DNA from: an uncultured Acidimicrobiaceae bacterium
Lineage (GTDB): Bacteria > Actinomycetota > Acidimicrobiia > Acidimicrobiales > RAAP-2
Reading direction: 5' to 3'
Assembly (NCBI GenBank): GCA_937894805.1
Contig: CALAYR010000008.1
Span: forward strand, 1-12,788
Length of the DNA: 12,788 bases
How positions within the stretch are numbered: position 1 is the first letter of the stretch; each line of letters starts with the position of its first letter. The notes under the pieces are model-generated. The model saw only the letters and a program-made list of their open reading frames with translations. It did no database searches and had not been told where the DNA came from. Of the stretch, positions 7,423 to 12,788 are shown piece after piece. The translations under genes and the position numbers were made by a program.

Positions 7423-8087
7423 GCAAGTTTCTAGGATTCGACTACGAAGGCGATGAGGCGGGCGACGAAGTGCCGATGTTTGTCAGCTCGTCACCGACGG
7501 CCTCGTTCGACCAAGTTCTCGAAGCACTCCTAGGCGAACTTGAGGGTTCGTCGAAGATCCCATTCTCTTCAACGGTGATGATTCAGCGTGAAGTGGTCGT
7601 GGAGCTCATTGCCGAGCTGCGCGCAGCGCTGCCCGAGGAGCTTCGGCGGGCCGATCGGATTAACCGTGATCGCGACGCCATCTTGCAAGCGGCCGAAGAC
7701 TCTAAGAATCAGATGTTGGCTACAGCCCGACGAGAGTCCAACGCCTTGGTGGAGAAGCAGACCATCGTGGAGCGCTCCAAGGAGCGGGCTCGCGAGATCA
7801 TGGCCGATGCGGAAGCCAAAATTCGTACCCGTACCAATCAGGCCAATGAGTACATCCAGGGTGAGCTCGCCAAGTACGACAACTACTTGACCAAGATGCA
7901 CGGGATGACGTTGGCGCAGCGCGAGAAGTTGCGCTCTGATCCCAACCCCTTTGATGTGGAGTACCTCGAAGATCGCGCCCCCGTGACGAGTTTCACTACG
8001 GCATCGATGAACGACACTGATCTCAGTTCGACGTTCTCAGCCCCCGATTCATCGTCAACGTCGTTCTACGATCCAGACGACCTCTAG
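7419..8087 (+). CDS. SepIVA/DivIVA-like coiled-coil protein
   Basis: This is a 222-residue protein without enzyme motifs. Residues 1-30 are acidic. A helical part begins at FDQVLEALLGELE (30-42). At 60-80, VVELIAELRAALPEELRRADR resembles the segment with ALPEEL-type residues in mycobacterial SepIVA (Rv2927c). A long charged coiled coil, about 75-155, has Ala at regular positions (ILQAAEDS, ATARRES, IMADAEAKIR). The tail (186-222) is rich in Ser, Thr and Asp with no predicted structure. In mycobacteria SepIVA is a DivIVA-like division protein whose gene sits next to the DUF177 and rnc genes, as here. A role at septum or pole is therefore likely but inferred. The F0F1 ATP-synthase b-subunit-like label often given to such coils is not supported, because no membrane span is present. 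GGGGAGG at 7405-7411 supports the ATG. Confidence 0.75.
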   Translation: MSKFLGFDYEGDEAGDEVPMFVSSSPTASFDQVLEALLGELEGSSKIPFSSTVMIQREVVVELIAELRAALPEELRRADRINRDRDAILQAAEDSKNQMLATARRESNALVEKQTIVERSKERAREIMADAEAKIRTRTNQANEYIQGELAKYDNYLTKMHGMTLAQREKLRSDPNPFDVEYLEDRAPVTSFTTASMNDTDLSSTFSAPDSSSTSFYDPDDL

Positions 8088-8090
8088 GCC

Positions 8091-8636
8091 ATGTCTTCTC
8101 CTTACCTGGTTCCCGTTGCGGGCATCATGCGCAACATCCCGGCCACGATGGAAGTGAACTTCGTAGCCCTGTTCGACGAGCCCCACGAGTTCGAGCCGCG
8201 GGGTGCGGGGGAGTCCGATATCGCCAGCGAGGCCGAGGTGGCTGTTGCCGGCCGGCTGGAGTCATTTAGTGGTGGCATTCGCATGCGCGGGGTAGTCCGG
8301 GCACCGTGGACCGGCATGTGCCGTCGCTGCTCATCGGTCGTTGAGGGCATTCTCGAAATACCTGTCGACGAGCGCTACACCGAAAAAGAGGGCGAAGACG
8401 AAGAGGCCTATTTTTTCATCGACGATACGGTCGATTTGAGCCATTTGGTCCACGACGCCGTTTTTTTGGAGCTCCCGATTGCCCCCCTCTGCCGGGAGGA
8501 GTGCCAGGGCCTCTGCACCATCTGTGGAACTGACCGAAATTTAAGCCCCTGTAGTTGCCAAACGGCAGTCGACCCGCGCTGGGCTATGCTGTCAGAACTT
8601 CGTTTCGACGACGATACGTCGGCGGAAAGCAACTAA
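8091..8636 (+). CDS. yceD: DUF177 (YceD-family) protein
   Basis: This is a 181-residue DUF177 protein. Members are linked in E. coli and plants to 23S rRNA accumulation and are nearly always encoded beside rpmF, as here. The N-terminal half is a beta-rich region with the conserved CRRC at 77-80. An acidic stretch (EKEGEDEEAYFFIDDTVDL) leads to the signature ELPIAPLCREECQGLC (127-142), then CTICG, PCSC, and DPRWAMLSEL at 161-170. Eight cysteines (77, 80, 134, 138, 142, 145, 154, 156) suggest metal binding. The ATG at 8091 lies 3 bases after the previous stop and has no Shine-Dalgarno, so it is probably coupled. The exact biochemical role of the family is not settled. Confidence 0.92.
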   Translation: MSSPYLVPVAGIMRNIPATMEVNFVALFDEPHEFEPRGAGESDIASEAEVAVAGRLESFSGGIRMRGVVRAPWTGMCRRCSSVVEGILEIPVDERYTEKEGEDEEAYFFIDDTVDLSHLVHDAVFLELPIAPLCREECQGLCTICGTDRNLSPCSCQTAVDPRWAMLSELRFDDDTSAESN

Positions 8637-8640
8637 GCAA

Positions 8641-8659
8641 CGGCGAGTTTGGCTCGCCG
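8641..8659 (+). promoter_or_regulatory. Perfect hairpin in the rpmF leader
   Basis: CGGCGAG (8641-8647) and CTCGCCG (8653-8659) form a perfect 7-base-pair G+C-rich stem with the 5-base loop TTTGG. It lies between the DUF177 stop (8636) and the rpmF ATG (8678). No U run follows, so it does not look like an intrinsic terminator. It could be an RNA-processing site or a control element for L32 synthesis; both are inference. Confidence 0.5.
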
Positions 8660-8677
8660 CGACGAAAGAGAAGAACG

Positions 8678-8857
8678 ATGCCAGTACCTAAGAGAAAAAC
8701 ATCAAAGGCCCGCTCGCGAGCCCGCCGTGCCTCGAACTGGCGCCTCGAGCTTCCCAGCCGCAGTACCTGCCCTCAGTGCTCCGTTGCCAAACTGCCCCAC
8801 GTGGTGTGCCCACAGTGCGGTTGGTACAAGGGTCGTGTGGCCATAGAGGTCAACTGA
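8678..8857 (+). CDS. rpmF: 50S ribosomal protein L32, zinc-ribbon type
   Basis: This is a 59-residue large-subunit protein. It starts MPVPKRKTSKARSRARRA, the standard L32 N-terminus, and has a C-terminal zinc ribbon with C31, C34, C44 and C47 (CPQC and CPQCGWYKGR). The reading frame is open far upstream, but the ATG at 8678 is the only start giving the family N-terminus; a weak purine-rich GAGAAG lies just before it. It follows the DUF177 gene by 41 bases containing a hairpin, and its stop is one base before the TTG of plsX. The rpmF-plsX order is also common outside actinobacteria. Confidence 0.97.
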   Translation: MPVPKRKTSKARSRARRASNWRLELPSRSTCPQCSVAKLPHVVCPQCGWYKGRVAIEVN

Positions 8858-8858
8858 G

Positions 8859-9839
8859 TTGGCTCTGCCCCTAGCCCTGGATGCTCTGGGCGGGGATCAC
8901 TCGCCGCATGAGATTGTGGCGGGCGCCCGACGCGCTGTCGACGAACTCGGTCTGGACGTCATTCTCGTCGGCCCTCCGGAATTAATTGGCGACCCCATGG
9001 GCCTTGAGGTATACCCCTGCACGGAAGTAATCGGCATGGACGAAGACCCGGCTAACGGCGTTCGCAAGAAGAAGGACTCGTCGCTGGTTCGCGCCGCCGA
9101 ACTTGTTCGCGACGGTAAGGCGTCAGCCATGGTTTCGGCCGGCAATACCGGCGCCACTATGGCCGCAGCCCTTCTGCGTATGGGCCGACTTCCCGGTGTA
9201 GTTCGCCCCTGTATTGCCACGCCACTCCCAAATCCCGGCCGTGCCCCGACCGTCATGGTGGACGCTGGCGCCAATGCCGAATGCACCCCCGAGATGCTGG
9301 TGCAGTTTGCGCAGATGGCTAGCGCCTTCTCGCGTACGCGCTTTGGTATCGCCGAACCCAAGGTGGCCCTGCTCTCTATTGGTGAAGAGTCGACGAAGGG
9401 GACCCCTCTCGTCAAAGAGACCCACCAGCTCCTCGCCGCACTGCAAGGGTTGAACTTTGTAGGCAACGTTGAGGGTCGAGACCTCATTCCCTCGCCAGTC
9501 GACGTCGTCGTGACTGACGGTTTCACTGGCAATGTGGCCCTTAAGACCCTCGAAGGGTCTCTGAAGTTCATTCTTGGCAAGCTGCTCGAAGTGATTGGCA
9601 CTGATGAGATCACCAAGGAAGCTGGCAACGCCCTTTTCCCGTATCTCCTGCCGCTCGTTGGCGACCTCAGCCCAGAGACTCAGGGCGGCGCCATGCTGCT
9701 CGGCCTCGACGGCATCTGCATCATCAGCCATGGTTCCTCGAACGCCACGGCCATCATGAATGCGCTGCGCGTGGGGGCTGAAATGGCTGACGCGGGAATC
9801 GTTGAGACGCTGCGCACCACGATTCGCCCTATTTCATAA
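8859..9839 (+). CDS. plsX: Phosphate acyltransferase PlsX
   Basis: PlsX reversibly makes acyl-phosphate from acyl-ACP and phosphate; PlsY then uses acyl-phosphate to acylate glycerol-3-phosphate, the first step of phospholipid synthesis. The 326 residues are of normal length. Seen in order: ALDALGGDHSP at 6-16, SAGNTGATMAAALLRMGRLP around 88-107, VMVDAGAN, GNVEGRDL, VVTDGFTGNVALK, and GGAMLLGLDGICIISHGSSNA near the C-terminus. The start is TTG at 8859: it gives the family N-terminus, lies one base after the rpmF stop, and has AGAGGT at 8845-8850, 8 bases upstream. No in-frame ATG lies near. It is followed after 64 bases by acpP, whose product carries its acyl substrate. The FakA-like protein encoded upstream could provide a second source of acyl-phosphate. 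Confidence 0.96.
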   Translation: MALPLALDALGGDHSPHEIVAGARRAVDELGLDVILVGPPELIGDPMGLEVYPCTEVIGMDEDPANGVRKKKDSSLVRAAELVRDGKASAMVSAGNTGATMAAALLRMGRLPGVVRPCIATPLPNPGRAPTVMVDAGANAECTPEMLVQFAQMASAFSRTRFGIAEPKVALLSIGEESTKGTPLVKETHQLLAALQGLNFVGNVEGRDLIPSPVDVVVTDGFTGNVALKTLEGSLKFILGKLLEVIGTDEITKEAGNALFPYLLPLVGDLSPETQGGAMLLGLDGICIISHGSSNATAIMNALRVGAEMADAGIVETLRTTIRPIS

Positions 9840-9858
9840 GGGAAACCAAGATTTTGGG

Positions 9859-9872
9859 CTACGACTTCGTAG
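9859..9872. promoter_or_regulatory. Palindrome before acpP, possible operator
   Basis: CTACGA (9859-9864) and TCGTAG (9867-9872) are perfect inverted repeats with a 2-base centre, in the 64-base gap between plsX and acpP. The right arm overlaps the candidate -10 TAGTAT. Placement suits a repressor site, but no regulator is assigned. Confidence 0.3.
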
Positions 9873-9875
9873 TAT
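9870..9875 (+). promoter_or_regulatory. Candidate -10 of an acpP promoter
   Basis: TAGTAT fits a loose -10 and would start transcription near 9882, giving a leader of about 22 bases that contains the strong AAAGGAG (9892-9898) 5 bases before the ATG. No good -35 is seen. acpP may thus be expressed more strongly than plsX. Confidence 0.35.
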
Positions 9876-9903
9876 GGGAACACCGGTACGCAAAGGAGCT
9901 CAT

Positions 9904-10194
9904 ATGTCCGCCGAAACCAATAACAATCAGCCCTTTACCCGGGACGAGATTTTGAGCATTATTCAGGTTCAGCTCGGTGAAATTCTGGAAAAGGACGGCT
10001 CGTCTATTGGACTTGACGCCACGTTTGAGGCCCTCGGTGCCGACTCATTAGCCCTGATCGAACTAGTTGAAGCCCTCGAAGACGAGCTCTCCGAGCGCGC
10101 GGCGGGCTTTCACATTGATGACGAGGACCTTGAAGATCTCAAGTCCGTTGGAGATGCCGTCGACTACGTCGCCGCCAAGCTCCAGGTCGCCTAG
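9904..10194 (+). CDS. acpP: Acyl carrier protein
   Basis: The 96-residue acidic, helical carrier protein holds growing fatty acyl chains on a 4'-phosphopantetheine arm. The attachment site is Ser48 in LGADSLALIELV (44-55). The N-terminal FTRDEILSIIQVQLGEIL and the C-terminal IDDEDLEDLKSVGDAVDYV are typical for the family. It is longer than E. coli AcpP (about 78 residues), because of an N-terminal extension of about 10 residues and an insertion (SERAAGF) before helix 3. The frame stays open upstream, but the ATG at 9904 has AAAGGAG 5 bases before it, which decides the start. It lies between plsX and rnc, an order also seen in Firmicutes with fab genes in between. Its stop overlaps the Shine-Dalgarno of rnc. 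Confidence 0.95.
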   Translation: MSAETNNNQPFTRDEILSIIQVQLGEILEKDGSSIGLDATFEALGADSLALIELVEALEDELSERAAGFHIDDEDLEDLKSVGDAVDYVAAKLQVA

Positions 10195-10201
10195 GGAGTT
10201 C

Positions 10202-10891
10202 GTGGTCGTCCTGACCTCAGCACTCGCTGCGCTGGCCCAACGCCTTGGCCTTGATGAAGTCAGCCCCTCTTTCCAGAGGGCTTTGACCCATTCGAGTTAC
10301 GCCTCTGAACACGACGAGGCCTCCAACGAGCGGATGGAGTTTCTCGGAGACGCAGTTGTCAACCTCGCTATCGCCGACGCCATCGTGCGTGACTACCCCG
10401 AACTTGATGAGGGCACCGGCTCATTGGCTCGCAGTCGTGTCGTGAATGAACCAACGTTGGCACGCGTGGCCGAATCACTGGGAGTGCCTGAGGTGATGCG
10501 TCTGGGTAATGGTGAGCGAAAGAGTGGTGGCGCCACACGGCCTTCTCTGTTGGCCGACGCCTTTGAGGCATTAATCGCCGCCACGTACCTCGACTGCGGA
10601 GCCGAACGGGCTATCGCGGTGGCCCAAGAGCTACTCCGGGACGAGTTGGCCGCTGCGGTCCTCTCGCCCCACTCGGCTGACCCTAAGAGTCAGCTACGCC
10701 ACTGGGCCGAAGTCGGTGGCCGTGGTCTGCCGGTGTACGAAGTCGTCGGGAGTGGCCCAGACCACGACCCGACCTTTACAGCCGTAGTCAAGATCGATGG
10801 AGTCGTACGCGGCACCGCAACGGGACGTTCAAAGAAGGTGGCCGAAGCTTCGGCCGCCCTCATAGCGTGGGAGGGGCGCGAAAATGCCTGA
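10202..10891 (+). CDS. rnc: Ribonuclease III
   Basis: RNase III cleaves double-stranded RNA, including the precursor of 16S and 23S rRNA. The 229 residues fit the family. The catalytic domain has ALTHSSYASEH (27-37) and the signature NERMEFLGDAV (42-52) with E46 and D50, then D119 and E122 in LADAFEALIAATYLD. The double-stranded RNA-binding domain occupies about 160-225, from DPKSQLRHWAE to GRSKKVAEASAALIAWE. I chose GTG at 10202 as start: it is the only plausible start codon after the acpP stop in this frame, it gives a normal N-terminus, and AGGGAG at 10193-10198 precedes it, though only 3 bases away. The frame open farther upstream lies inside acpP. Its stop overlaps mutM by 8 bases. Confidence 0.94.
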   Translation: MVVLTSALAALAQRLGLDEVSPSFQRALTHSSYASEHDEASNERMEFLGDAVVNLAIADAIVRDYPELDEGTGSLARSRVVNEPTLARVAESLGVPEVMRLGNGERKSGGATRPSLLADAFEALIAATYLDCGAERAIAVAQELLRDELAAAVLSPHSADPKSQLRHWAEVGGRGLPVYEVVGSGPDHDPTFTAVVKIDGVVRGTATGRSKKVAEASAALIAWEGRENA

Positions 10892-11789
10892 ATTACCGGA
10901 GATTGAAGCCATACGAGTAGTGCTAGCCAAGGAGCTGGTCGGTAAAAAGATCAAGTCCATCGCCATCACTAACGGCAAGCTGGTGGGGCGCCATAAGACG
11001 GCCAAGGAGTTCCGAGCTCACTTGGAGGGTCACGCCATCAAGGGGGTCACTCGCTTGGGTCGCAATCTTTTGATTGCCCTTGATGATGCGGCCACTCTCG
11101 TTATCGATCCCGGTCCGACCGGTCAACTGCTTCGAGCGAAAGGACCCAAGGACGCCAAGCCCAAGCACACGCAGGCCGTCTTTACTTTTTCGCAAGGGCC
11201 CGAACTTCGTTTCGTCGACGCCAACGACTCCAGTGAGATGTACGCCTCGGTGAAGCCGGCCGAAGGTGATGTGACTGTGCTGAATAAGTTCGTCGATCGC
11301 CTCGCGCTCTCCGAAGATGGCAAGGTCATTCGTCGCATCATTCCCGAACTGGCCACCGTCGGGCTCGACCCAGTCATCGACCAGTTCGGATGGGACCGTC
11401 TAGGGATCGTGCTCCAAGTGGCCAAGCAGCCCATCCAGACCGTACTGAAAGACCAGCGTCTAATTTCCGGCCTCGGCGACGTCTACGCCGCAGAGACTCT
11501 CTTCACTGCCGGAGTGCGCGAGGATCGATCGTCGGAGACCCTGACGTCGGTGGAGACCCGTCGACTCCACCGGGCTCTGATCGAGGTCATCTCCGAAGGT
11601 TTGAAATTGGGCGGCACCACAGTGGAGCCCGAGAATTGGGTCGACCCTGATGGCAAGGGTGGTGGCTATCAATCGCACCTCCAAGTCTTCGGTCGAGAAG
11701 GGGAGCCCTGCACCCAGTGTCGAACGAAAATTCAACGTTCGGAGACCTCGGAATACCTCTCGTTTTACTGCGCCCGCTGTCAGGCGTAG
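10884..11789 (+). CDS. mutM: MutM/Fpg-family DNA glycosylase, divergent
   Basis: MutM removes oxidised purines such as 8-oxoguanine and cuts the abasic site. This 301-residue protein has the family layout: an N-terminal catalytic PELPEIEAIR (2-11), with nucleophile Pro2 and Glu3 after Met removal; a helix-two-turn-helix region with LISGLGDVYAAE (193-204); and a C-terminal zinc finger with C276, C279, C296 and C299. Many residues essential in E. coli MutM differ: the beta-hairpin catalytic Lys57 is Arg60; HLGMSG is DPGPTG (75-80); the DPRRFG loop is VDANDSSEM (111-119); the Lys in the IK motif is Gln185; Asn168 is Asp199; and the zinc-finger Arg258 position is Tyr291. The start ATG has GGGAGGGG at 10869-10876 and overlaps rnc by 8 bases. 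Family membership is certain; glycosylase activity is not. A second, standard MutM or Nei elsewhere in the genome would fit. Confidence 0.88.
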   Translation: MPELPEIEAIRVVLAKELVGKKIKSIAITNGKLVGRHKTAKEFRAHLEGHAIKGVTRLGRNLLIALDDAATLVIDPGPTGQLLRAKGPKDAKPKHTQAVFTFSQGPELRFVDANDSSEMYASVKPAEGDVTVLNKFVDRLALSEDGKVIRRIIPELATVGLDPVIDQFGWDRLGIVLQVAKQPIQTVLKDQRLISGLGDVYAAETLFTAGVREDRSSETLTSVETRRLHRALIEVISEGLKLGGTTVEPENWVDPDGKGGGYQSHLQVFGREGEPCTQCRTKIQRSETSEYLSFYCARCQA

Positions 11790-11805
11790 ATTTAGAGGTG
11801 GTCGT

Positions 11806-11841
11806 ATGTCGGACGATCACCTTCAGGTAGTTCTCACGTAA
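11806..11841 (+). other. Possible 11-codon leader ORF before smc
   Basis: An ATG preceded by an AGAGGTG-like sequence opens an 11-codon frame (MSDDHLQVVLT) ending in TAA, between mutM and smc. It would be translated only on read-through transcripts from mutM. It may be chance; no known leader peptide is recognised. Confidence 0.15.
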
Positions 11842-11861
11842 AGATTGGTAGCGTCGTCCGA
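11809..11861 (+). repeat. Inverted repeat spanning the smc start
   Basis: TCGGACGA (11809-11816) and TCGTCCGA (11854-11861) are perfect 8-base inverted repeats 37 bases apart. The right arm ends at the A of the smc ATG. In a read-through mRNA the pair could mask the smc start; in a leaderless mRNA starting at 11861 it would be absent. Confidence 0.3.
11849..11854 (+). promoter_or_regulatory. Candidate -10 for a leaderless smc transcript
   Basis: TAGCGT ends 6 bases before the smc ATG at 11861, with no Shine-Dalgarno before that ATG. This is the same arrangement as at rsmD. No clear -35 is visible. Confidence 0.4.
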
Positions 11862-12788
11862 TGTTTTTGAAGCGCCTCACAATGAAGGGTTTTAAGTCCT
11901 TCGCCGACGCCACCACGCTGGAATTCGAACAGGGCGTTACCGCCGTGGTCGGACCTAACGGGTCTGGCAAGTCCAACGTCGTCGACGCCGTCGCCTGGGT
12001 CCTCGGTGCCCAGAGCGCTCGAGCGCTGCGTTCCGGAAAAATGGAAGACGTCATTTTCGCCGGTACGGCCAATCGTCCGGCGCTCGGTCGTGCCGAAGTA
12101 ACCCTGACGCTCGACAACGCCGACGGACGGCTCCCCATTGACGGCGCGGAAGTCACCATCTCACGAACACTCTTTCGCAACGGTGACAGCGAGTACGCCA
12201 TTAATGGCACCACGTGTCGACTACTCGACATCCAAGAACTACTCAGCGACTCGGGCGTTGGCCGTCAGCAACACATGATTATCGGACAGGGTCAACTCGA
12301 CTCGGTCCTCAACTCGCGCAGTGAAGACCGCCGTGCCGTTATCGAAGAGGCCGCCGGTGTCTTGAAGCACCGCCGCCGTAAGGAACGGGCCGAGCGTCGC
12401 TTGAGTCAGACCCAGGAGAATCTGGAGCGCCTCGGCGACCTGGTTCGCGAAGTTCGCCGTCAGATGCGCCCGCTGGAGCGCCAGGCCGCCGCCGCGCGCA
12501 ACTTTGCCGATGTCGACTCCGAACTTCGCAATGTTCGCCGTGCCCTCTACTCCGATCGCCTTCGTGCATTCGAGGCGCGACGGGGCGAACTCGACACCGT
12601 GCTGCGCACCTCCGATGGTCAGGGTCGCGAACTTCGTAATGAACTCGTGCGCCTCGACGCCCAGGCGTCGGCCGCCGCCGCCGAAGTGGCATCGCGTCGC
12701 GAAGAGCACTTGGCTTCGACGTTGGGTCAGCTTCAAGGTCTGGCCGAACGAGTTCGCGGAACACTGGGGCTGATTAACGAACGTCGCC
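11861..12788 (+). CDS. smc: Chromosome segregation ATPase SMC, 5' part (3' end outside window)
   Basis: SMC dimers with ScpA and ScpB organise and separate chromosomes. The first 309 residues of a protein normally about 1150-1200 long are visible. The N-terminus MFLKRLTMKGFKSFADATTL is the family start, so ATG 11861 is chosen over the in-frame ATG at 11882. Walker A GPNGSGKSN is at 31-39, followed by VVDAVAWVLGAQSARALRSGKM with the conserved segment after it. The IGQGQLDSVLNSRSEDRRAVIEEAAGV segment, at 141-167, is diagnostic for the SMC head. From about 168 the sequence is charged heptad-like coiled coil rich in Arg, Glu, Leu and Ala, continuing to the right edge. The gene follows mutM after 71 bases, the common rnc-mutM-smc order of actinobacteria. 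Confidence 0.97.
   Translation, partial: MFLKRLTMKGFKSFADATTLEFEQGVTAVVGPNGSGKSNVVDAVAWVLGAQSARALRSGKMEDVIFAGTANRPALGRAEVTLTLDNADGRLPIDGAEVTISRTLFRNGDSEYAINGTTCRLLDIQELLSDSGVGRQQHMIIGQGQLDSVLNSRSEDRRAVIEEAAGVLKHRRRKERAERRLSQTQENLERLGDLVREVRRQMRPLERQAAAARNFADVDSELRNVRRALYSDRLRAFEARRGELDTVLRTSDGQGRELRNELVRLDAQASAAAAEVASRREEHLASTLGQLQGLAERVRGTLGLINERR

Noticed and set aside
8641..8677. Intrinsic terminator after the DUF177 gene
   Set aside because: The hairpin is strong but no T run follows, and rpmF begins 18 bases later on the same strand.
8555..8677. Upstream extension of the rpmF reading frame
   Set aside because: It overlaps the 3' end of the DUF177 gene out of frame, and L32 proteins begin at the MPVPKRK found at 8678.
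8897..9731. Two long overlapping minus-strand frames opposite plsX
   Set aside because: Both are antisense to conserved PlsX motifs, with low-complexity or unrecognisable translations and no ribosome-binding site.
11587..12736. Minus-strand frames opposite mutM and smc
   Set aside because: The plus strand encodes clear MutM zinc-finger and SMC head motifs; the antisense products resemble nothing and are Arg/Ser-rich shadows.

Overview
The window is a run of core chromosomal genes from a high-G+C bacterium, most likely an actinobacterium and possibly a deep lineage such as Acidimicrobiia (the class is inference). The main evidence is gene order. thiL, rpmB, a DAK2/FakA-family gene, recG, rsmD, coaD, a SepIVA/DivIVA-like gene, a DUF177 gene, rnc, mutM and smc follow one another much as they are ordered in actinobacteria such as Mycobacterium. 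G or C dominates third codon positions, GTG and TTG starts are used, and several genes look leaderless.

Layout. Positions 2-790 hold the 3' part of thiL. It converges on rpmB (800-1009, minus strand) with only 9 bases between the stops. From 1095 to the right end everything is on the plus strand. fakA-like and recG overlap by one base. They are followed by a small putative membrane-protein gene and a regulator made of two TetR-type units in one chain. Next comes rsmD-coaD-sepIVA-like-DUF177-rpmF-plsX-acpP-rnc-mutM, a tightly packed block with many short overlaps. smc begins at 11861 and runs off the right edge.

How the genes fit together. rpmB, DUF177, rpmF, rsmD and rnc serve ribosome and rRNA synthesis. 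The FakA-like protein, PlsX and acyl carrier protein handle acyl groups for phospholipid synthesis, and CoaD makes the CoA precursor that also supplies the acyl-carrier prosthetic group. RecG, MutM and SMC act on DNA, and the SepIVA-like coiled coil probably acts at the septum or pole. The arrangement couples envelope, ribosome and chromosome functions, as in many Gram-positive bacteria.

Most of the window is ordinary housekeeping DNA and I see no mobile element, CRISPR array, tRNA or rRNA. The points worth a second look are: a MutM homologue that keeps its N-terminal catalytic residues and zinc finger but lacks most known DNA-contact residues; a tandem TetR regulator translationally coupled to a small membrane ORF; a recurring -10-like hexamer 6-8 bases before four start codons; a perfect hairpin in the rpmF leader; and a palindrome over the probable acpP promoter.
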